A stretch of 26,204 nt of DNA, taken from contig CAUFXK010000019.1 in the NCBI GenBank assembly GCA_959596495.1, forward strand, positions 1 through 26,204, given 5' to 3'. A model generated the notes under the pieces. It was not told the DNA's origin. It searched no databases and saw only the letters and a program-made list of their open reading frames with translations. This DNA comes from an uncultured Collinsella sp. (GTDB lineage: Bacteria; Actinomycetota; Coriobacteriia; Coriobacteriales; Coriobacteriaceae). How positions within the stretch are numbered: the first letter of the stretch is position 1; every line of letters starts with the position of its first letter. Below, piece by piece: positions 20,883 through 26,204 of this stretch. A program made the position numbers and the translations under genes.

Positions 20883-22883
20883 ATGACCGAGGAGCTCAAG
20901 AAGCAGGGCATCGCCGATGGCGCCGCGGATGCAGAGACAGTTGAGGAGACGGGCGCCACGCCCGACCTGGACGAAGCCGCCAAGGCGGCGGAGCGCGAGG
21001 CTCGTCGCCAGGCACTCTATGAGGAAAATGAGCGCGCCGAGGACGAGCGCGCCCGCGCTGAGGCAGAGCGCATGCGCGATGTGGACGACGAGGACGAGGA
21101 CGAGACGCCTCGGGATACCTGGGCGACGGTGCGCCGCCTGTGGAGCGAGGCCGCCGGCGACCATTGGCGCTTCTATATCGTGTTCGCGAGCATTGTGTTC
21201 TATGCCATCTTTAACACCGCTGCGCCGGCATATAGCGCCCGCGTGATCGATGAGCTGTGGGGCCACATTCAGGTGGCGTTTGCCAACGACACCACCTTCA
21301 ACATCACCTGGGAGAACTGCGGTAGGACCATCTTCATCTACTTTATGATTTGGACGGCCGCTGCCTCGTTCTACGCGCTCCAGAGCTTTTTGATGTCGAG
21401 CGTGGCCGAACGCCTCAACCTACGTCTGCGTAACCGCATCGCCCAAAAGCTCAATCGTCTGCCGCTCGCCTATTTTGACGCGCATCGTCCCGGCGAGGTC
21501 GTTAGCCGCGCGACCAACGACCTGGACAAGATGTCCGAGAGCATGCAGCGCGGCTTGCTGCAGCTTCTGGTGTCGATCGGCACCGTGGTGGGCGCTGTGA
21601 GCGTGATGTTCGTGTTTAGCGTGCCACTCACGCTCGTCTTTTTGTTCTTTACGGCGTTGTCGCTGTTGGTGACCAAGGTGGTCTCGCGCCGCACGCATGA
21701 CGTAACCGGTGAGCGCCAGGAGTGGGTGTCAAGGATTACGAGCGCGGTTGAGGAAGGCTACTCGGGCCGTCTGGTGATTCGCGCGTTTAACCGCGAGCGC
21801 CAAAGTTCTGCCGAGGTACACCAGGCCTCGGGCGAGCTGGCACGCGTGAGTGCCAAGGCCGACTTCATGATTAACGCCGTCGGCCCCGCGGTGCGCTTTA
21901 TCGGCCGCCTGGCACAGATCGTGATTGCGATTGTGGGCTGCAGTATGCTGGTTGCCGGCCACATGACCGTCGGCGTGTTCCAGGCGTTCTTCCAGTTTAT
22001 CTACGAGGCATCTGAGCCCATGACGCAGCTGTCGTTTACCTTCAACTCGCTGCAGAGCGCGCTGGCGAGTGCGGAGCGCGTGTTCGACCTGCTCGATGAA
22101 CCCGAGATGGAGGCGGATCCGCAGCCGGGCGAGGCCGCCAGGCTGCCGGGTCGCGTTGAGGGCCGTGTCGCTTTTGAGCATGTACGCTTTGGCTACGCGC
22201 CCGACAAGCCGCTCATGCGCGACGTGTCGTTTACCGCCGAGCCGGGCCAGAAGATCGCCGTGGTGGGAACCACGGGCGCGGGCAAAACCACGCTCATCAA
22301 CCTGCTCATGCGCTTCTACGAGATTGACGGCGGGCGCATTACGCTCGACGGCGTGGACACGAGCCGCATGGATCGTGGCGAGCTGCGCCAGCAGTTTGGC
22401 ATGGTGTTGCAGGATGCCTGGCTGTTCGACGGAACGATTGCCGAGAATATCGCCTATGGCTGCCCCGAGGCGACGCGCGAGGAGATCGTGGCGGCCGCAC
22501 GCGCCGCGCAGGTCGACTTCTTTGTGCGCACCATGCCGCAGGGCTATGACACGCGCGTGGCCAACGATGCCGAGAGCATTAGCCAGGGTCAGCGCCAGCT
22601 GCTGACCATTGCGCGCGTGCTGCTCAACAACCCGGCGATTCTCATCCTGGACGAGGCGACGTCGAGTGTGGACACGCGCACCGAGCTCGCCATCGGCCGC
22701 GCCATGGACGCGCTCATGCGTGGGCGTACGAGCTTTGTGATCGCGCACCGTCTGTCGACGATCGTAGATGCCGACCTGATCTTGGTCATGGATCACGGCA
22801 ACATTATCGAGCAGGGTACGCATAAGGAGCTGCTGGCTGCCGAGGGTGCCTACGCCGACCTCTATCTGAGTCAGTTCGCATAA
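20883..22883 (+). CDS. ABC exporter half-transporter, catalytic subunit
   Basis: This 666-residue partner of the preceding subunit has a charged, Ala/Glu/Arg-rich N-terminal extension (about 1-78, likely helical or coiled coil) before its exporter domain. Its nucleotide domain has Walker A VGTTGAGKTT (about 460), a non-canonical signature ISQGQRQLL (about 565), intact Walker B ILILDEATSSVD and switch histidine IAHRLST. Together the two proteins form one consensus and one degenerate ATP site. ATG 20883 lies 8 bases after a GGGAGG site; a GTG at 20874 is an alternative. The stop codon is followed directly by a REP-like palindrome. The long acidic extension is unusual for the family, whose members begin close to the first helix. 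Confidence 0.93.
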   Translation: MTEELKKQGIADGAADAETVEETGATPDLDEAAKAAEREARRQALYEENERAEDERARAEAERMRDVDDEDEDETPRDTWATVRRLWSEAAGDHWRFYIVFASIVFYAIFNTAAPAYSARVIDELWGHIQVAFANDTTFNITWENCGRTIFIYFMIWTAAASFYALQSFLMSSVAERLNLRLRNRIAQKLNRLPLAYFDAHRPGEVVSRATNDLDKMSESMQRGLLQLLVSIGTVVGAVSVMFVFSVPLTLVFLFFTALSLLVTKVVSRRTHDVTGERQEWVSRITSAVEEGYSGRLVIRAFNRERQSSAEVHQASGELARVSAKADFMINAVGPAVRFIGRLAQIVIAIVGCSMLVAGHMTVGVFQAFFQFIYEASEPMTQLSFTFNSLQSALASAERVFDLLDEPEMEADPQPGEAARLPGRVEGRVAFEHVRFGYAPDKPLMRDVSFTAEPGQKIAVVGTTGAGKTTLINLLMRFYEIDGGRITLDGVDTSRMDRGELRQQFGMVLQDAWLFDGTIAENIAYGCPEATREEIVAAARAAQVDFFVRTMPQGYDTRVANDAESISQGQRQLLTIARVLLNNPAILILDEATSSVDTRTELAIGRAMDALMRGRTSFVIAHRLSTIVDADLILVMDHGNIIEQGTHKELLAAEGAYADLYLSQFA

Positions 22884-22912
22884 TGTGACAAAGGGACAGT
22901 CCCTTTGTCACA
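22884..22912. repeat. REP-like palindrome abutting the exporter stop codon
   Basis: TGTGACAAAGGGA (22884-22896) and TCCCTTTGTCACA (22900-22912) form a perfect 13-bp stem with a 3-base loop (CAG), giving the GGGACAG core. It begins at the base after the stop codon. Confidence 0.8.
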
Positions 22913-22913
22913 T

Positions 22914-22959
22914 CGCAAATAAGGCGCGCCGGGCGTGAATCCTCTGGCGCGCCTTTGCG
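22914..22959. terminator. Bidirectional terminator between exporter and cysE
   Basis: CGCAAA-TAA-GGCGCGCC pairs with GGCGCGCCTTTGCG (22946-22959), leaving a three-base bulge. It serves the exporter operon (plus) and cysE (minus). Confidence 0.75.
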
Positions 22960-22991
22960 TTGGCGTCAATGTTGTCGGTGGCCGTCCGGCT

Positions 22992-23696
22992 CTAGCGTTC
23001 GTCCACGAGCTTGGCGACGAGGGTTTTGAGCTCGGCTACCTCTCGCTCGAGTTCTTTGACGCGGCGGGCATTCTCGGTGATACCCTGGCGGTTGAGGGCG
23101 GACTGCTCGGCGGCGTCATCGGGCATGTACTCGCGATGCTGCTTGGCGTCGAAACTCTCCTCGAACACACGGCAGCCGTTGCGCTTGATGATGCGTCCCG
23201 GCACGCCCACGACGGTGCAGTTGTCGGGCACGTCCTTGACGACAACCGAGTTGCCGCCGATTTTGACGTTGTTGCCGATGCGGATGTTGCCGAGCACCTT
23301 GGCGCCCGTGCCCACGGTGACGTTATCGCCGAGCGTTGGGTGGCGTTTGCCGGTCTCGTTGCCGGTACCGCCGAGCGTGACGCCCTGGTAGAGCACGCAG
23401 TTGTCGCCCACGATGGTGGTCTCGCCGATGACGACGCCCATGGCGTGGTCGATAAAGAAGTGCTTGCCAATTTGCGCGGCGGGATGAATCTCGACGCCGG
23501 TGATGTGGCGGGTGATTTGTGAGAGCACGCGGGCGAGTGAGCGATGACCATGCTCCCAGAGCCAGTGCTCGGGTACGTGGTTCCACTTGGCATGCAGACC
23601 GGGGTACGAAAGGAAAATGACCAGGCCGTTTTGCGCGGCGGGGTCCTGCGCCTGGACGGTCTTGATGTCCTCGCGAATGGTATTGATAAAGCTCAC
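22992..23696 (-). CDS. cysE: Serine O-acetyltransferase
   Basis: This 234-residue enzyme acetylates serine from acetyl-CoA, giving O-acetylserine for cysteine synthesis. A helical N-terminal part precedes a left-handed beta-helix of hexapeptide repeats: VEIHPAAQIGKHFFIDH with Asp83-His84 in the active site, VVIGETTIVGDN, and GGTGNETGKRHPTLGD. The short N terminus matches the Gram-positive type. A C-terminal coiled coil (ARRVKELEREVAELKTLV) is extra and may drive oligomer assembly or partner binding. The start is GTG 23696, with GGGAGGG about 6 bases upstream; an open extension to 23771 runs into the promoter. The gene is transcribed alone. Confidence 0.94.
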   Translation of the reverse strand: MSFINTIREDIKTVQAQDPAAQNGLVIFLSYPGLHAKWNHVPEHWLWEHGHRSLARVLSQITRHITGVEIHPAAQIGKHFFIDHAMGVVIGETTIVGDNCVLYQGVTLGGTGNETGKRHPTLGDNVTVGTGAKVLGNIRIGNNVKIGGNSVVVKDVPDNCTVVGVPGRIIKRNGCRVFEESFDAKQHREYMPDDAAEQSALNRQGITENARRVKELEREVAELKTLVAKLVDER

Positions 23697-23737
23697 CGGC
23701 CGCCCTCCCTTAGCGCCATGGCAATGCGATTCAATAA

Positions 23738-23754
23738 AGTATAGCGATTCGCTA
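23738..23754 (-). promoter_or_regulatory. cysE -10 box with adjoining palindrome
   Basis: On the minus strand TATACT (23738-23743) is a good -10 box about 42 bases before the start codon. TAGCGATTCGCTA (23742-23754), a 13-base perfect palindrome, overlaps its upstream edge in the promoter spacer, where a bound repressor would block transcription. A clear -35 box is not seen. Confidence 0.45.
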
Positions 23755-23868
23755 GGGATTAGGAAGAGCAATCTTTCACGGCTTTGCGTGACAGGTGTCA
23801 GTTATGCAAACTTGCTGGTAATGGAGTCATGCTTTTGTGGGGTTGCGCACGAGGGGGCGCTGCGACCG

Positions 23869-23874
23869 TATACT
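23869..23874 (+). promoter_or_regulatory. Candidate -10 box of the DedA gene
   Basis: TATACT lies 46 bases before the start codon. The nearest -35-like TTGCGC (23843-23848) is 20 bases away, longer than usual, so the promoter is tentative. Confidence 0.35.
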
Positions 23875-23920
23875 GGTCAACTTGGACGTATCCGCGCCCA
23901 CAACTGAGAGGTTTTACTTC

Positions 23921-24568
23921 ATGGGTTTCATCAATTTTATCGCCGAGCTGCTCAAAGACCCGCGCACTGCGATCGCCAGTTGGATCGCCGCCGGCCCGCT
24001 TATGGCCTACGGCTGCGTGTTCCTGATCATCTTTATCGAGACGGGCGTGGTATTCTTCCCGTTCCTTCCCGGCGATTCGCTGCTGTTTGCCTCGGGCTTC
24101 TTTGCCCACAACGGCGGCTTTAATATCGTGGCCCTGCTGGCCGTCGCATGGGCGGCTGCCATTTTGGGTGATCAGTGCAACTTTATGATCGGTCACTTCT
24201 TTGGCAAAAAGATCATCGCTTCGGGTAAGGTCAAGGCCATGACGCCCGAGCGCATTAAAAAGTCCGAGGACTTCTTGGACAAGTGGGGCCACCTGGCCAT
24301 CTTCCTGGGCCGCTTCTTCCCGTTTATCCGCACCTTCGTGCCCTTTATCGCCGGCATGGGCGGCATGCACTGGCGCAACTTTGTCATCTACAACGTGCTG
24401 GGCGGCATTACCTGGTCAACGCTCTTTACGCTGCTGGGCTACTTCTTTGGCGGCATCCCCTTTGTGCAGGAGCACTTTGAGCTGCTGATTATCGGCATCG
24501 TTGCCGTGTCGATTATCCCGACCGTGGTCGGTCTGGTTAAGGCTAAGCTGGGCAAAAAGAACGCTTAG
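23921..24568 (+). CDS. DedA-family membrane protein
   Basis: This 215-residue protein belongs to the DedA (SNARE-associated/VTT) family of membrane proteins, linked to recycling of lipid carriers such as undecaprenyl phosphate and to membrane homeostasis. Visible family motifs are FIETGVVFFPFLPGDSLLF near the N terminus, the FGKK segment after GDQCNFMIGHF, and GRFFPFIRTFVPFIAGMGGM with the conserved arginines. Several hydrophobic segments follow. ATG 23921 has GAGAGG 9 bases upstream; the open extension to 23837 covers the promoter. It is monocistronic and ends in a strong terminator. Confidence 0.92.
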   Translation: MGFINFIAELLKDPRTAIASWIAAGPLMAYGCVFLIIFIETGVVFFPFLPGDSLLFASGFFAHNGGFNIVALLAVAWAAAILGDQCNFMIGHFFGKKIIASGKVKAMTPERIKKSEDFLDKWGHLAIFLGRFFPFIRTFVPFIAGMGGMHWRNFVIYNVLGGITWSTLFTLLGYFFGGIPFVQEHFELLIIGIVAVSIIPTVVGLVKAKLGKKNA

Positions 24569-24597
24569 CTCGAGCCGGCGCGCAAACCGTGCAGTTG

Positions 24598-24631
24598 AGG
24601 CCCGTCACCGCTTACGGTGGCGGGCCTTTTT
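24598..24631 (+). terminator. Rho-independent terminator of the DedA gene
   Basis: AGGCCCGTCACC (24598-24609) pairs with GGTGGCGGGCCT (24616-24627) with one G-U pair, followed by a run of T residues. Confidence 0.9.
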
Positions 24632-24651
24632 GCTTCGGTCAGATGAAAATA

Positions 24652-24667
24652 CTTTACTTAGTTAAAG
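24652..24667. promoter_or_regulatory. Palindromic operator candidate upstream of ilvE (CTTTA-N6-TAAAG)
   Basis: CTTTACTTAGTTAAAG has perfect 5-base outer arms and a central TA, and matches the 35-50 palindrome upstream of the amino acid importer at 13 of 16 bases. It lies about 45-60 bases upstream of the predicted ilvE transcription start, a position typical for an activator or upstream repressor site. Confidence 0.45.
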
Positions 24668-24697
24668 AAAAGCGTTTTATCCGACGCGTGTGCGGAG

Positions 24698-24703
24698 TAC
24701 AAT
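24698..24703 (+). promoter_or_regulatory. Candidate -10 box of ilvE
   Basis: TACAAT, flanked by GAG and CTC, predicts a transcription start near 24710. The -35 region (TTTTAT) is poor. The same TACAAT box occurs before glmS, the LacI-type gene and (9308-9313) the second receptor gene. Confidence 0.45.
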
Positions 24704-24710
24704 CTCGTGC

Positions 24711-24860
24711 ATGCGAATCGACGTGCCATCGGCTTTGATGCCGTTCGCGTGTCCCGTCCGGCTCTACGCTCCGGGCGTGCGACGTTGCGACGCGGTCGGC
24801 CCCGGTCCTTGCGTGCGGGTTCGCGAGTATGCAACTGTGTATGTAAGGAGCGACATATGA
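24711..24860 (+). CDS. Possible 49-residue leader reading frame overlapping ilvE
   Basis: An ATG at 24711, at or within a base or two of the predicted transcription start, opens a 49-codon frame whose stop TGA overlaps the ilvE start as ATGA (24857-24860). It has no ribosome site, so it would be translated as a leaderless message, which is common in Actinomycetota. It contains 8 valine, 2 leucine and 2 isoleucine codons. Translational coupling or sensing of branched-chain aminoacyl-tRNA is possible, but there is no terminator before ilvE, so classical attenuation is not supported. It may equally be a chance frame in GC-rich DNA. Confidence 0.3.
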   Translation: MRIDVPSALMPFACPVRLYAPGVRRCDAVGPGPCVRVREYATVYVRSDI

Positions 24861-25909
24861 CTGTCGAGAAGAAGGATATCGATTGGGGTAGCCTCGGCTT
24901 TGGCTACATGAAGACCGATTACAGCTACGAGGCTCATTGGAAGGATGGCGAGTGGGACGAGGGCGGCCTGACTACCGACCACACCCTGCATGTCTCCGAG
25001 TGCGGTGGCATCTTCCATTACTGCCAGGAGGTCTTTGAGGGCCTGAAGGCCTACACCGCCGAGGACGGCAGCATCGTTTGCTTCCGTCCCGACATGAACG
25101 CCGAGCGTATGTACAACTCTGCGCAGCGCCTCGAGATGCCCCCGTTCCCCAAGGACAAGTTCGTTGAGGCCGTCAAGCAGGTCGTTTCTGCCAACGCCGC
25201 CTGGGTTCCGCCCTTCGGTTCCGGCGCGACCCTGTACGTGCGTCCGTTTATGATCGGCTCCGGTGACGTGATCGGCGTGGCTCCCGCTCCTGAGTACACG
25301 TTCCGCATTCTCGTGACCCCGGTCGGTCCGTACTTTAAGGGTGGCCTTAAGCCCGTCAAGCTGCGCGTTTCCGAGTATGACCGTGCAGCACCGCACGGTA
25401 CCGGCAACATCAAGGCCGGCCTGAACTACGCCATGTCCCTCAAGCCCACGATGGAGGCCCATCGCGAGGGCTATGCCGAGAACCTGTATCTCGACTCCGA
25501 GTCCCGCACCTATGTCGAGGAGACCGGTGGCGCCAACGTCCTGTTCGTGAAGGAGGACGGCACCCTCGTCGTTCCGCAGTCGCACACCGACTCCATCCTG
25601 CCCTCCATCACCCGCCGTTCGCTCGTTCAGGTTGCTCAGGACCTGGGCATGACCGTTGACCAGCGTCCCGTCGAGTGGGCCGAGGTCAAGGCCGGCACCT
25701 TTGTCGAGTGCGGCCTGTGCGGCACCGCTGCCGTCATCTCCCCGGTTGGCGAGATTGACAACAAGGTTTACGGCGCCGACGAGACCGTGACCTTCCCGGC
25801 TGGCTACACCGAGATCGGCCCTGTGATGAAGAAGCTCCGCGAGACTCTGACTGGTATCCAGTCTGGTGCTGTTGAGGATAAGCACGACTGGGTTTACACC
25901 GTCGCGTAA
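24857..25909 (+). CDS. ilvE: Branched-chain amino acid aminotransferase
   Basis: This 350-residue PLP enzyme (fold type IV) interconverts leucine, isoleucine and valine with their 2-oxo acids, using glutamate/2-oxoglutarate. Family signatures include FHYCQEVFEGLKAY, RPDMNAERMYNSAQRL, and HGTGNIKAGLNYA with Lys186 as the likely Schiff-base lysine. YVEETGGANVLFV and SILPSITRRSL contact the cofactor. Length and motifs fit the BCAT class II (long) group. ATG 24857 has AAGGAG 6 bases upstream; an open extension to 24707 lies in the leader. No other branched-chain synthesis genes are in the window. The last 25 residues are intact and followed by a 125-bp palindrome. Confidence 0.96.
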   Translation: MTVEKKDIDWGSLGFGYMKTDYSYEAHWKDGEWDEGGLTTDHTLHVSECGGIFHYCQEVFEGLKAYTAEDGSIVCFRPDMNAERMYNSAQRLEMPPFPKDKFVEAVKQVVSANAAWVPPFGSGATLYVRPFMIGSGDVIGVAPAPEYTFRILVTPVGPYFKGGLKPVKLRVSEYDRAAPHGTGNIKAGLNYAMSLKPTMEAHREGYAENLYLDSESRTYVEETGGANVLFVKEDGTLVVPQSHTDSILPSITRRSLVQVAQDLGMTVDQRPVEWAEVKAGTFVECGLCGTAAVISPVGEIDNKVYGADETVTFPAGYTEIGPVMKKLRETLTGIQSGAVEDKHDWVYTVA

Positions 25910-25925
25910 GCTGCCATAGCTGTTC

Positions 25926-26050
25926 GGCCCGAGGGCAACCTTCCTTTCCGGCGCGTCCTCGGACATGAAAGAACCTCCGCTGCGCACTTCGTGCGGCGGA
26001 GGTTCTTTCGTCCTGCGGAGTGCGCCGGAAAGGAAGGTTGCCCTCGGGCC
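25926..26050. repeat. 125-bp palindrome with 29-bp perfect outer arms
   Basis: Outer arms 25926-25954 and 26022-26050 are perfect over 29 bp. Inner arms GAAAGAACCTCCGC (25967-25980) and GCGGAGGTTCTTTC (25996-26009) are perfect over 14 bp on the same axis, and CGCAC-TTC-GTGCG caps the centre. The two 12-base segments between inner and outer arms each form a small hairpin (GTCC-TC-GGAC; TCC-TGC-GGA), giving a cloverleaf-like fold. The inner part resembles a bidirectional terminator for ilvE. Confidence 0.8.
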
Positions 26051-26103
26051 TGCGTTACCTCGGCGCTGCCGTTACGGGCAATATAGATCTGAATTAAAGA
26101 TGG

Positions 26104-26135
26104 CGAGCGGCCTTTTAGGCCGCGCTTTTGTTTTG
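26104..26135 (+). terminator. Terminator-like hairpin near the window end
   Basis: GCGGCC (26107-26112) and GGCCGC (26118-26123) enclose TTTTA and are followed by GCTTTTGTTTT. The remaining bases to 26204 show no supported gene. Confidence 0.6.
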
Positions 26136-26204
26136 GTTCGCGCCATGTGGGGGTGATGGCGACGTGCATTTTTGCGAGTATTCTGCAATCGAAGGCCCCT
26201 GCAT

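Noticed and set aside
25894..26169. Minus-strand 91-codon frame at the window end
   Set aside because: It crosses the 125-bp palindrome and a terminator hairpin, so it is unlikely to be coding.

Overview
The window looks like chromosomal DNA of a high-GC Actinomycetota, most likely the Coriobacteriia and probably Collinsella. This is inferred from GC-rich codon use, strong AGGAGG-type ribosome sites, Tat-type lipoprotein signals, and many intergenic palindromes with a GGGACAG or GGGACGG core. No database search was possible. I see no rRNA, tRNA, CRISPR array, prophage or intact insertion sequence. Gene density is normal and most genes are housekeeping or nutrient related.

Layout. 1-2.5 kb: a polar amino acid ABC importer (lipoprotein, permease, ATPase). 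2.8-4.9 kb: an EF-G-like GTPase with altered nucleotide-binding motifs. 5.0-7.1 kb (minus): a membrane-anchored nuclease and LarE. 7.2-9.1 kb: a HAD phosphatase convergent with a LacI-type regulator. 9.3-10.9 kb: a second lipoprotein-permease pair without an ATPase. 11.1-13.0 kb: glmS. 13.2-15.2 kb: a GntR/FCD regulator divergent from a YeiH-type transporter. 15.4-17.3 kb: a Fis-type regulator with a dead AAA+ core and an unknown membrane protein. 17.4-18.5 kb: a nitroreductase and an unknown 96-residue protein. 18.6-22.9 kb: a MarR regulator with a heterodimeric ABC exporter. 23.0-25.9 kb: cysE, a DedA protein and ilvE.

Functional links. The importers supply amino acids. cysE and ilvE make or interconvert cysteine and branched-chain amino acids, and glmS feeds cell-wall amino sugars. 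The first importer and ilvE share a CTTTA-N6-TAAAG palindrome upstream, which suggests a common amino acid regulator. The orphan lipoprotein-permease pair may borrow the ATPase of the first importer. The MarR-ABC-ABC block is a classic self-regulated drug or toxin export operon and carries duplicated operators.

The most unusual feature is the intergenic structure. There are small REP-like palindromes, several of which overlap or abut stop codons, and three coherent inverted repeats of about 100-125 bp. A short reading frame overlaps the start of ilvE. I did not find a wholly new defence or mobile system. The best leads are the shared operator, the GTPase and activator with lost catalytic residues, the stop-codon palindromes and the ilvE leader.
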